Of a stretch of DNA of 43,942 nucleotides, positions 10,137 through 18,618 are shown piece by piece. The notes beneath the pieces are model-generated. The model had not been told where the DNA came from and searched no databases. It saw only the letters and a program-made list of their open reading frames with translations. Position 1 is the first letter of the stretch. Each line of letters begins with the position of its first letter. Both the position numbers and the translations under genes were made by a program. Origin of the DNA: Fidelibacterota bacterium (GTDB lineage Bacteria > Fidelibacterota > Marinisomatia > Marinisomatales > UBA1611); assembly GCA_002708715.1 (NCBI GenBank), contig PAPB01000035.1, positions 86,285-130,226 on the forward strand, written 5' to 3'.

Positions 10137-12767
10137 ATGTTAAAAATAGTTTTTCTCTCTTTTTTACTATCATTAGGATTTGCATTTGAAAATAATGAAT
10201 ATTTTTATGATATTCTTAAAACAAATAATGAAATAACTATCGATGGTGTTTTAGATGAGGTGATTTGGAAAACTGGGGATCCTATTTCAAATTTTACTCA
10301 AAAAGATCCCAAACCAGGTGAACCTTCTAGGTATAAAACTGAGGTGAGAGTTGCTATTGATGATGAATTTATATATGTTGGTGCTTATCTTTATGATAGT
10401 GCGCCAGATTCAATAGCTCAGCAAATAATTAGGCGTGATGGTTGGGGCTATTCAGATTGGTTTGCAATAGGAATAGATAGTTATTATGATAAAAGAACCT
10501 GTTTTGGATTTCATGTAAGTCCCAGTGGATCTATACGAGATATGTTATATTTTAATGATACAGAGACTGATGATTCTTGGGATGCTGTATGGGAATCTAA
10601 ATCAGTTATTATGAATGATGGGTGGTCCACAGAAATGAAAATACCACTTTCTCAATTACGTTTTACTCCTTCAAAAACAGAGCAGATTTGGGGGTTGAAT
10701 TTTTATAGAAAAACAGCAAGGTATGGAGAAGAAAGTTTTTGGGCTCCCATTTTAATGGAGTCTAAGGGGTTCGTTTCTGAGTTTGGAATCCTTAAAGGGT
10801 TTGTATTGCCAAAACAAAAAAAGAGGATAGAAATTTTACCATATATTGCCTCTTCAGACAAATTAGAATCTGGTAGTAAACAAGATCCATATTGGAGTAA
10901 GCATAACCTTTCAGGTAATCTAGGAGTTGATTTTAAAATAGGTTTAGGCTCTAATTTTACATTGACAGGTACCATTAACCCAGATTTTGGTCAAGTAGAA
11001 GCGGACCCAGCAGATTTAAACCTTTCTGCATTTGAAACATTTTTTGAAGAACGTCGTCCATTTTTTTTAGAAGGAACTGATATTTTTAAATTTGGAAAAA
11101 CTCGAGCATTTAGTGCGAATTCTCCATCTATTTTTTATTCACGAAGGATAGGAAGGAATCCTAGAGGATCTATTTTAGATAATAGTGAGTATGAAAATTA
11201 CCCTTCTCAAACAAATATTATTTCTGCATTAAAATTTAGTGGTAAAACATCTAATGGACTTTCTATTGGAATTTTAGATGCATTAACTGCAGAAGAGGAC
11301 GCTTTATATTTTGATTCAACAGAGACAGAAAATTCTCAACCTATTGAACCATATGCAAATTCATTGGTGCTTAGATTGAAACAGGATTTAAAGGAAGGAA
11401 AAGTAACTTTTGGTGGTTTTTTAACCAATAGAAGGCAAGCATTGGAGACTAATTATCTTAGTTCAACATTTTTATCAAAGTCTGAGGTTGTTGGAGCTGA
11501 TTTTGAATTTGCACTCCCTGATCCTTCTTGGGTGGTAAGTGGCTATACTGCACGTTCTAATATATCAGGTGCAAACGAGGTTATAACAGATATACAAACG
11601 AATTCTACTCATTATTTTCAAAGGCCTGATGATGATATTGAGATTGATAGTACAATGACTAATCTTGAAGGCACTAGTTCTGAAATTAGTTTAACGAAGA
11701 TTTCAGGTAAAAATTTAAAAGGTTCATTAAGCTATAGGCAAATATCGCCAGGATATGATATAAATGAGTTGGGCTATATGCGATCAGCAAATTCAAAACA
11801 ATTAAAAAGTTATATTGAATATCAGGATTTTGTGCCGAAAAAGTATTGGCAGTTATTTTCCTTTAGTTTTGGTACATGGAACGATAGGGATTACAAATGG
11901 GAAAATGGGAATAATGGATTTTGGGCAGATTTTTGGATACGTTTGAATAATTGGTATTCGGTATCGATGGATTTTCAAAAATCGGGAGGAGGGAAAAACA
12001 GGACTTTAACGAGAGGTGGACCTATCGCTGGCCTTCCAACCTCTAATAAATATGGATTAAGAATACGCACTGATAGAAGAAAATCAGTAAATACTTATGT
12101 TAGAATAGGTAATAGGTTTGCGGAAGATGGAGAGTATGACAAATCATTTAGGACAGGTATTAATTATAGGCCGAACTCCCAATGGAAAATTGAGTTAGAT
12201 ATTTTTATGAATAAAGAGTTTGATACAGATCAATTTGTAGAATCCATAAGCGATGAACTAGCGGTTAATACTTATAAAACACGGTATATCTTTTCTGATA
12301 TAAGTAATGATTCAAAAGGGTTTAGCTTTGAAACAAATATGATATCTTCACCTCAATTATCAATTCAGTTTTTTTTGAGGCCAGAAATTTCACATTATAG
12401 ATATGAAGGATTAAAAGAGTTTTTAGAGCCAGGCAAATTTAATTTTTCTTATTATGAAGAAGATCAAATTATAGAAATTGATGATGAGACTATAGAGATT
12501 GATCCAGATCGAATAGGCTTGGCTCCTTCATTTCAATTATCTAGTGATTATACTAAGGGTTTTAACTTCCTTTCTCTTAGATCAAATTTTATTATTAAAT
12601 GGGAATATAATCCTGGGTCAGCTTTATTTCTAGTATGGCAGCAACAAAGAGATCATTATGAGGTAACAGATAGTAGATTAAAATTAGATGAAGGATTTGG
12701 TCAGCTAATGAAATCTGATGCCATTAATACCATTATGTTTAAGATAGCATATTGGATTAGTTCTTAA
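10137..12767 (+). CDS. DUF5916 outer-membrane protein with CBM9-like N-terminal domain
   Basis: Exported protein with a signal peptide (1-16), a CBM9-like beta-sandwich (about 25-225, opening 'ITIDGVLDEVIW') and a long alternating-strand region typical of an outer-membrane barrel. The family signature 'EADPADLNLSAFETFF' followed by 'RRPFFLEG' lies around residues 285-315 and identifies the DUF5916 family. Its function is not established. The domain order suggests a surface barrel that displays or senses carbohydrate. AAGGA lies just upstream of the ATG, with unusually short spacing. It closes the alpha-glucan operon and its last bases overlap the tail of the convergent gene that follows. Confidence 0.85.
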   Translation: MLKIVFLSFLLSLGFAFENNEYFYDILKTNNEITIDGVLDEVIWKTGDPISNFTQKDPKPGEPSRYKTEVRVAIDDEFIYVGAYLYDSAPDSIAQQIIRRDGWGYSDWFAIGIDSYYDKRTCFGFHVSPSGSIRDMLYFNDTETDDSWDAVWESKSVIMNDGWSTEMKIPLSQLRFTPSKTEQIWGLNFYRKTARYGEESFWAPILMESKGFVSEFGILKGFVLPKQKKRIEILPYIASSDKLESGSKQDPYWSKHNLSGNLGVDFKIGLGSNFTLTGTINPDFGQVEADPADLNLSAFETFFEERRPFFLEGTDIFKFGKTRAFSANSPSIFYSRRIGRNPRGSILDNSEYENYPSQTNIISALKFSGKTSNGLSIGILDALTAEEDALYFDSTETENSQPIEPYANSLVLRLKQDLKEGKVTFGGFLTNRRQALETNYLSSTFLSKSEVVGADFEFALPDPSWVVSGYTARSNISGANEVITDIQTNSTHYFQRPDDDIEIDSTMTNLEGTSSEISLTKISGKNLKGSLSYRQISPGYDINELGYMRSANSKQLKSYIEYQDFVPKKYWQLFSFSFGTWNDRDYKWENGNNGFWADFWIRLNNWYSVSMDFQKSGGGKNRTLTRGGPIAGLPTSNKYGLRIRTDRRKSVNTYVRIGNRFAEDGEYDKSFRTGINYRPNSQWKIELDIFMNKEFDTDQFVESISDELAVNTYKTRYIFSDISNDSKGFSFETNMISSPQLSIQFFLRPEISHYRYEGLKEFLEPGKFNFSYYEEDQIIEIDDETIEIDPDRIGLAPSFQLSSDYTKGFNFLSLRSNFIIKWEYNPGSALFLVWQQQRDHYEVTDSRLKLDEGFGQLMKSDAINTIMFKIAYWISS

Positions 12768-13131
12768 TTTGTATAACATGATCTAATTGTAATTCTTCAG
12801 TAATTGGGTTATAATTAACACACCTTCCTTTTATGGTTATTTTTTTGCCTTCATAAGATAAAAAATTTGAGATTTTATCAGGTGTGCATATAATTTTATA
12901 ATGCAGTATAAAATTAGAAGAATCAATTTTTGTTACATTACCATTAACTTGGATCACATTGTATAGAAGTTCTTCACCTTCATTCATTTGAAATCTCCAA
13001 AGTGCATCATGAGCACTTGTTTTTAGAATTGGATCTATTTCTGTATAATCTGTTTTTAGATTTTTTGTGTAATATACAAAGAAGATCATTGCAATGATTG
13101 GTATTACTGATCTTACTATTTTCCAATTCAT
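12757..13131 (-). CDS. Membrane-anchored OB-fold (tRNA_anti-like) protein
   Basis: Small protein with one N-terminal membrane segment ('VIPIIAMIFFVYY') and a C-terminal domain. The pattern 'NVIQVNGNVTKI...IICTP...GKKITIKGRCVNY...LQLDHVIQI' fits the tRNA_anti-like OB-fold family (PF12869), found in envelope proteins of Bacteroidetes-type bacteria. Ligand and function are unknown. I chose the ATG at 13131, which gives a compact anchor; in-frame ATGs at 13146 and 13170 are alternatives. The 3' end overlaps the convergent DUF5916 gene by 11 bases. The GNAT gene starts divergently about 140 bases away. Confidence 0.6.
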   Translation of the reverse strand: MNWKIVRSVIPIIAMIFFVYYTKNLKTDYTEIDPILKTSAHDALWRFQMNEGEELLYNVIQVNGNVTKIDSSNFILHYKIICTPDKISNFLSYEGKKITIKGRCVNYNPITEELQLDHVIQIKN

Positions 13132-13269
13132 TTCAGCGCGTGTCATAGTAAATACTAAATTTGATATCATGCAATAAGCAAACTATTTTATGATTATGAT
13201 CATTTGATTAATTGGACTTAATTTTTAATTATCTATAATAGATCTGTTAATTATTCTATAATATTATCT

Positions 13270-13752
13270 ATGGTTAATAATAAAGTTTTGATTCGAAAAG
13301 CTACTAAAGATGACGCCGAACAAATTGCTGAAGTCCTTTTAGATTTTTATAATATGAATGATCACGAAGAAGCAAAAAAAGTCTTTAACAATGAGCTTAA
13401 TAAAAAAATTCATTATATTGTAGGTATTGAAGATGGCGTAATATTAGGTTTGGTGACTTGGTTAATGCATGGTCTACCTAAGCATGGTTTATTTGAATTA
13501 GATAGGATTTGTATACTAAGTAAATCTCGTGGAAAAGGTATTGGTAGAAAGCTTATTAAAGCATTAATGGACGATGCGAAAGAATGGTATAAGAACAGGA
13601 ATGAAAAAGCAAGAAAACTCTATCTTTTGACTCATGAAGATAACACAAATGCTCATCTATTTTATGAAAAGGTTGGATTTATACATGAGACTACTTTAAA
13701 AGACCATTATTATAAAAATAAAGATGAACGTGTTTATACCATATTTATATAA
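13270..13752 (+). CDS. GNAT-family N-acetyltransferase
   Basis: Single-domain acetyl-CoA-dependent acetyltransferase of usual GNAT length (160 aa). The acetyl-CoA pyrophosphate-binding motif is 'SRGKGIG' (R87-G92), and the C-terminal 'NTNAHLFYEKVGF' is the usual motif B. The acceptor is unknown. glmS follows after 24 bases on the same strand. A role in amino-sugar acetylation is possible from that neighbour alone, but the sequence resembles general amine or protein acetyltransferases and does not support a specific step. No clear ribosome binding site is seen. Confidence 0.85.
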   Translation: MVNNKVLIRKATKDDAEQIAEVLLDFYNMNDHEEAKKVFNNELNKKIHYIVGIEDGVILGLVTWLMHGLPKHGLFELDRICILSKSRGKGIGRKLIKALMDDAKEWYKNRNEKARKLYLLTHEDNTNAHLFYEKVGFIHETTLKDHYYKNKDERVYTIFI

Positions 13753-13776
13753 TAATCTATTTTTAGAGCAAATTTT

Positions 13777-15621
13777 ATGTGTGGTATAGTTAGTTATATT
13801 GGTAAAAAAGATCCTGTCCCAATATTGTTAAAAGGATTAAGAAGGTTAGAATATCGTGGCTACGATTCATCAGGCATTGCATTATTAAATGAAAAAACTC
13901 TTCATTGTATTAAAAGGGCTGGTAAAGTATCCGATCTTGAATCATTAATTGATGACTCTCCAATAAATGGTTATTGTGGAATTGGCCACACTCGTTGGGC
14001 TACACATGGAGAGCCTAATGATATTAATTCTCATCCACATTTAGACCACACTAAAAAGATAGCATTAGTGCATAATGGAATTATTGAAAACTATGATGCC
14101 ATAAAGGAAGTTTTAAAAAGTAGAGGGATACCTTTTACTAGTGATACCGATTCAGAGGTTCTTGTCCAGCTTATTTCTGAATTATATTATAATAGTAATC
14201 AAAAATTGAGTTTTGAAGATGCTGTGAGAGCTGCCTTGCAAGAGGTAGTTGGTGCATATGGGATAGTTGTTCTATGTGAAGATGAGCCAGGTACAATGAT
14301 TGCTGCTCGAATGGGAAGCCCATTAGTTTTAGGAGTAGGTGAAGGGGAATTTTTAATTGGAAGTGATGCTTCTCCTATTGTTCAATATACCAGAAATGTT
14401 ATTTATCTAGATGATAATGAATTAGTTATAATTAATGATGATAATTATTCTATTTCTAAAATTGATTCAAAAAATATTGTTACTAAAACTCTTACCAGGA
14501 TTGATTTAACAATTGAAGAGATTGAAAAAGGTGAGTATCCGCATTTCATGTTAAAAGAGATTCATGACCAACGGCATTCAATTTCAGATACTATGCGTGG
14601 AAGGTTTAACCTGAATGATGGCACGACTCAATTAGGTGGAATCTCTGATTATTTTTCAAATATTTTATTGGCATCAAGAATTTATATAACTGCTTGTGGT
14701 ACTTCTTGGCACGCGGGATTAATAGGTAAACATCTTATTGAAGAATATGCTAGAATACCTGTGCATGTTGAATATGCTTCAGAATTTCGTTATAGAAATG
14801 TGATTATAGATAGCAATACTATATTAATTGCTATCAGCCAATCAGGAGAGACTGCAGATACATTAGCAGCAATAAGAAAAGCAAAAGAACTTGGTGCAAT
14901 TACACTAGGAATTTGCAATGTTGTTGGTAGTACAATCTCTAGAGAAACAGATGCAGGAATTTTTACACATACAGGTCCTGAAATAGGTGTCGCTTCCACA
15001 AAAGCTTTTACTGCTCAATTAACAATTCTCATTATGTTAGCATTAAAACTTGGAAGAAAGAAAAATGTTTCGAAGAAAAGAGGTAAAAACCTTATTAGAG
15101 CGCTAAGGCATATTGACCAAGATGTCGTATCTATTCTTAAAATTTCCCATGAAGTTAAAGAAGTTGCTAAACATACTTACGAAGCTGATAATTTTCTTTA
15201 TTTAGGAAGAGGAATAAATTTCCCTATCGCTCTAGAAGGAGCATTAAAATTAAAAGAGATTTCATATATACATGCTGAAGGTTATCCTGCCGCTGAGATG
15301 AAACATGGGCCAATCGCTTTAATTGATAAAAATATGCCAGTTGTGTGTATTGCTCCACAGGATGAAAGTTTTTCGAAAATTTTAGCTAATATAGAGGAAG
15401 TAAAAGCACGTAAAGGTATCATAATTACCATTACAGATAAAATTAATTACTCGTTAAAACCTTTATCAGATTATATTTTAATAATACCAAATACACATAA
15501 ACATGTTTTTCCAATTACATGTTCTATTATTTTACAAATGTTGGCATATGAATTGGCGGTTTTTAGAGATTGTGAAATAGATCAACCTAGGAACCTAGCA
15601 AAATCAGTTACGGTTGAATAA
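13777..15621 (+). CDS. glmS: Glutamine-fructose-6-phosphate aminotransferase (isomerizing)
   Basis: First enzyme of UDP-GlcNAc synthesis: it makes glucosamine-6-phosphate from fructose-6-phosphate and glutamine in the cytoplasm. The N-terminal glutaminase starts MCGIV, with Cys2 as nucleophile after Met removal, followed by 'GYDSSGIA', 'GHTRWATHG' and 'HNGIIEN'. Two SIS domains follow, with 'CGTSWHAG', 'SQSGETADT' and 'GVASTKAFTAQ'. The C-terminus 'NLAKSVTVE' is the canonical ending. At 614 residues it is full length. Only 24 bases separate it from the GNAT gene, so there is no room for a glmS ribozyme. Two small weak hairpins follow the stop (15630-15646 and 15648-15665), neither with a T-tract. 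Confidence 0.98.
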   Translation: MCGIVSYIGKKDPVPILLKGLRRLEYRGYDSSGIALLNEKTLHCIKRAGKVSDLESLIDDSPINGYCGIGHTRWATHGEPNDINSHPHLDHTKKIALVHNGIIENYDAIKEVLKSRGIPFTSDTDSEVLVQLISELYYNSNQKLSFEDAVRAALQEVVGAYGIVVLCEDEPGTMIAARMGSPLVLGVGEGEFLIGSDASPIVQYTRNVIYLDDNELVIINDDNYSISKIDSKNIVTKTLTRIDLTIEEIEKGEYPHFMLKEIHDQRHSISDTMRGRFNLNDGTTQLGGISDYFSNILLASRIYITACGTSWHAGLIGKHLIEEYARIPVHVEYASEFRYRNVIIDSNTILIAISQSGETADTLAAIRKAKELGAITLGICNVVGSTISRETDAGIFTHTGPEIGVASTKAFTAQLTILIMLALKLGRKKNVSKKRGKNLIRALRHIDQDVVSILKISHEVKEVAKHTYEADNFLYLGRGINFPIALEGALKLKEISYIHAEGYPAAEMKHGPIALIDKNMPVVCIAPQDESFSKILANIEEVKARKGIIITITDKINYSLKPLSDYILIIPNTHKHVFPITCSIILQMLAYELAVFRDCEIDQPRNLAKSVTVE

Positions 15622-15678
15622 ATAACTGAGGGTGAATTGCTCATCCTGATAAAATACTTTTTATCAACTTGATGTGAA

Positions 15679-16479
15679 ATGAAAAAACTCTACCTATTAC
15701 CTATATTATTTTTGATTTATTGGGGTTGTAAATCAAATATTGAAAAGAAATCTTTCCATGAAAATTGGAAAGTTGAATCACAATTGACTAAAAGAATTAA
15801 TAATGTGATTTTTAATTTTCCTGAAAATTTTATTGATTTAGATAGAAGGGAATTTCTAATTAAAGAAACATTTGTTTCTATAAAAGATATTAGTGAAAGT
15901 ATTGGATTAGAATTAAAAGACACAATATATGTAAGGTTTGTTTTAACACGAGAAGATATGAAACCATTAACCAATTCTAAATCTACTGGTATGACCTACC
16001 CACATATTAAAACGTGTTATCTTGTATTAAATGATAAAATTGATACTCCACTAAAACATGAATTAACACATCTTATTGTTATGTTAGGATGGGGATACCC
16101 TCATCAAACATCTATTTTGATGAATGAAGGGTTATCCACTTATCAAGTAAATAATTGTAATGGATATTCTGTATCTGAATTGTATAGGTATTTTTTAGAA
16201 AAAAACAAATTAATAGATACTAATTCCTTAACATCAAATTTTTATGGAAATAGTGAGATGATTTCTTATCATCAATCTGGTCAAATAGTTAGATATTTAT
16301 TAGAAAATTATAGTGTTAAACAATTTGAAGAATTGTGGAAAACAGGATTAAATAATTTTCAAAATATATATGGTGAAAAATTTCTAAGTATCATTGATGA
16401 AATGGAAAATGAACTTAGAAGTAATTATCCCGATGTTATTGAACTTGACTTTGATTTGTTTATGGAAGGTTGTACTTAA
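15679..16479 (+). CDS. Gluzincin-like metallopeptidase lipoprotein
   Basis: Probable zinc peptidase anchored by lipid. The leader ends 'YWGC' (Cys17). The active-site helix 'HELTH' places zinc ligands at H127 and H131 with catalytic E128. 'NEGLS' carries E150 nineteen residues after the second His, which is the HExxH...E arrangement of gluzincins (peptidase MA clan). The rest has no domain I recognise. Substrate is unknown. It follows glmS by 57 bases, so co-transcription is possible but not shown. The tail of an overlooked ORF on the opposite strand overlaps its 3' end by 20 bases. Confidence 0.75.
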   Translation: MKKLYLLPILFLIYWGCKSNIEKKSFHENWKVESQLTKRINNVIFNFPENFIDLDRREFLIKETFVSIKDISESIGLELKDTIYVRFVLTREDMKPLTNSKSTGMTYPHIKTCYLVLNDKIDTPLKHELTHLIVMLGWGYPHQTSILMNEGLSTYQVNNCNGYSVSELYRYFLEKNKLIDTNSLTSNFYGNSEMISYHQSGQIVRYLLENYSVKQFEELWKTGLNNFQNIYGEKFLSIIDEMENELRSNYPDVIELDFDLFMEGCT

Positions 16480-16870
16480 TTTTCATCATCATGATTCTAA
16501 AATTCCCAATCTTATCAATAACAGGATGAGATAAAAATTCTTCCCGTTTCTTTATTTTTTTGATAATTGAATCCACACTTGTTCTACTTTTTCCTATTTT
16601 AAATTCATTCTTTATTAAATGACTATGGATTTTAGTGTATCCCCAACCTTTGTTGTGGAGTCTAACAATTTCTTTATGAAGACGAATTCTATCATTTGAT
16701 AATGGTTTTCTGTAATTTGTAGAATGAAATTGATTAGTGGTAATTGTGTAATTAAAAAAGAGGAAAGGTTTCCATTTGTTACACCCTCCACAAAGTACTC
16801 GGTCACCGTGGAATAGATAATCAGGGGTGAGTAAAATGAAAAAAATTGTAACTAAAAATAGTAATTTTAT
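16460..16870 (-). CDS. Overlooked 136-aa ORF without canonical start; HTH-like C-terminus
   Basis: A frame on the minus strand stays open from an upstream TAA (about 16945) to the stop at 16460-16462 and reads like a real protein. It begins 'KLLFLVTIFFILLTP', a signal-anchor-like segment. 'LCGGCNKW' follows, then a basic region 'LHKEIVRLHNKGWGYTKIHS' and 'SVDSIIKKIKKRE', which resemble helix-turn-helix or recombinase-tail sequences. No ATG, GTG or TTG occurs at a suitable N-terminal position in this frame. The codon where ATG would be expected, before 'KLLFLV', is ATA at 16868-16870. Either this is a gene whose start was lost (a young pseudogene), a non-canonical start, or a base error. It overlaps the metallopeptidase tail by 20 bases. 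Its function is unknown. Confidence 0.45.
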   Translation of the reverse strand: MKLLFLVTIFFILLTPDYLFHGDRVLCGGCNKWKPFLFFNYTITTNQFHSTNYRKPLSNDRIRLHKEIVRLHNKGWGYTKIHSHLIKNEFKIGKSRTSVDSIIKKIKKREEFLSHPVIDKIGNFRIMMMKIKYNLP

Positions 16871-16975
16871 GTTATGGTTAAGTATTGGATTTATGATGTG
16901 TTTGTGGTTCTTTAATTGATAAAAAAATACTTTAATTTTTCTTTATACAATTTTATAAATGAATAATTTAAAAGA

Positions 16976-17725
16976 TCAATGAAGTCTTTTAACTGAAGCT
17001 ATTAGATTTGGCACTTCAGCATGATTTAATTTGTCTTCTGAAAAGTTTTTTAGAAATTGATTATAGAAATAATTATACCCCATTTTTTTTACATATTTAG
17101 TAATCAATTTCATATTATCGTTTATCTCAATTACAATTATGGGATGAGAATTTTCAATAATCTTTGAACATCCTTTTAAACATTCTAAATCAGAACCATC
17201 AGTATCAATTTTTATTAAATCTATATTAAGATTTTCATTATAGATAATACTATCTGCTGTTTTGATATTATCTATATTATTTTCACCTAAATATGTATGA
17301 AAAGCTTTAACATTATTTAAATTATTTTTTTTTATTGAAGCTTGAAGATTTTGAAAAATTTTACTTTCACATTCAAATGAATAAATAAGGCCTCCATTAT
17401 TTTTGACAAAAGTTGCTAAAATAATAGTAATGAATCCAAAATTTGCACCAATATCAATTATATTTGAGTCTTTTTTGATAATGCTAAGTATGGCTTTTGT
17501 CAGAGAACTTTCTATTCCGCGAGTAGATGCTTTTAAAAGTACTTGATGGCTTGCGAAAAAATGAAATTCAAAGTTGTTCCATCGTATTATTTTATCTGTT
17601 TCTAGTATTTTATTTCTATTAAAAAACCAATTTCTAATTGGTTGCAAAGTTTTTGAGGATCCAAGAGTATTAATTAATTTATTTGGAAAAATAAATATAG
17701 CAATTCTATATAATAGGTATCTCAT
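16976..17725 (-). CDS. FkbM-family methyltransferase
   Basis: SAM-dependent methyltransferase of the FkbM type, usually acting on sugars of surface polysaccharides or glycolipids. The SAM-binding loop is 'DIGANFG' (91-97), the acidic residue closing strand 2 is in 'YSFECE' (about 115-120), and the FkbM hallmark 'IKIDTDGSD' followed by 'ECLKG' covers 171-185. Its length of 249 residues is normal for the family. The N-terminal 40 residues are hydrophobic and basic and could bind the membrane. It is the first of several glycan-type genes in this region. The acceptor is unknown. Confidence 0.85.
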   Translation of the reverse strand: MRYLLYRIAIFIFPNKLINTLGSSKTLQPIRNWFFNRNKILETDKIIRWNNFEFHFFASHQVLLKASTRGIESSLTKAILSIIKKDSNIIDIGANFGFITIILATFVKNNGGLIYSFECESKIFQNLQASIKKNNLNNVKAFHTYLGENNIDNIKTADSIIYNENLNIDLIKIDTDGSDLECLKGCSKIIENSHPIIVIEINDNMKLITKYVKKMGYNYFYNQFLKNFSEDKLNHAEVPNLIASVKRLH

Positions 17726-17774
17726 ACTATAGAAAATTAAAAATATTTTTTTGAGATAAGGAAAGAATAAAAAT

Positions 17775-18101
17775 TCAGTTGAATTTTATCGTAACATAAT
17801 ATCTTGGTGCAACAACACCAAAATATTCTTCATCAACTATTTTACTTTCTGTATATCCGTAATATTTTTTTATTAGTTTTATGTAACGTTCTAAAGATTT
17901 TTTTCTATTTATTAAATCATCGCCATATTGCTTTGAATTAAACTTACCTTTAAAGATTAATAAAAATTTATCCTTATCATCATTTCTTAATTCAGTCAGA
18001 TAAATATTCTCTTTATTTAAATTTATAGAATTCCCAAAATAATCTATTGGAGCAGCGCAACTTATGATTAAGATTATAGGAAATAGGTATGATATTGTCA
18101 T
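17775..18101 (-). CDS. Small hypothetical lipoprotein
   Basis: A 108-residue protein with a hydrophobic leader ending 'LIISC' (Cys15), so probably a lipoprotein. The mature part is charged, with no domain I recognise, and ends in a beta-rich segment ('YFGVVAPRYYVTIKF'). It lies between the HAD and FkbM genes on the same strand, with gaps of about 30 and 50 bases, so co-transcription is plausible. No function is proposed. Confidence 0.6.
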   Translation of the reverse strand: MTISYLFPIILIISCAAPIDYFGNSINLNKENIYLTELRNDDKDKFLLIFKGKFNSKQYGDDLINRKKSLERYIKLIKKYYGYTESKIVDEEYFGVVAPRYYVTIKFN

Positions 18102-18133
18102 AAATTTTTTAGATTTAAATCTATAAAATTTCC

Positions 18134-18517
18134 TTAATCATCATTAAATACTGTTATCTTTATATTCTTTTCAACTAAGTCACTCCATACGCCTTCAAAA
18201 CGACTAGATTTTAAAACTGCACAATTATCAATATAATGGTACCCTTTAAACTCAGTATGCCTTAGTCTTGGTTTATTTAACATTAGTTGGTGATAATTCA
18301 ATCCAATACTATTTAATTTATCTTCAGTAATTTTTTTTAAAGCTTCAGTTCTAGCTGTAAAAAGACAAATGTAATTTCCTTCATCGTATTTTTGGTTTAT
18401 CCATTCAATTGCATTATCAAATAATTTAGCCGATTTAGTATGACTATGAGCTATTTCGTTTGGGACATCTTCCCATACCGTACCATCAAGATCTATTATG
18501 TAAACTAATTTTTCCAT
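18134..18517 (-). CDS. HAD-superfamily phosphatase, small
   Basis: Short cytoplasmic HAD-fold hydrolase of 127 residues. Motif I is 'DLDGT' with nucleophile D9 and acid/base D11. Motif II is 'LFTAR' with T54. 'NKPRLRH' (about 81-87) could supply the motif III lysine, and 'YIDN' the motif IV acid. It lacks a large cap domain, like small phosphatases found in surface-polysaccharide clusters. The substrate is unknown; a sugar or heptose phosphate is an inference from the glycan neighbours. Confidence 0.75.
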   Translation of the reverse strand: MEKLVYIIDLDGTVWEDVPNEIAHSHTKSAKLFDNAIEWINQKYDEGNYICLFTARTEALKKITEDKLNSIGLNYHQLMLNKPRLRHTEFKGYHYIDNCAVLKSSRFEGVWSDLVEKNIKITVFNDD

Positions 18518-18618
18518 TTTACACCTAATTTGTTTGCGAAGTTTAAATAACCTTAGTTCAACAAAAAATATACAATTGTTATAAAAATTGGAAGATTTCT
18601 AATAAACAAAAAATCTAA

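Noticed and set aside
13753-13776. glmS ribozyme or leader riboswitch before glmS
   Set aside because: Only 24 bases separate the GNAT stop from the glmS start, too short for the ribozyme, and no pairing is visible.
16615-16806. 63-aa minus-strand ORF starting GTG at 16806
   Set aside because: Its sequence lacks protein-like character; the overlapping frame at 16460-16870 has coherent anchor and basic helical segments and explains the region better.
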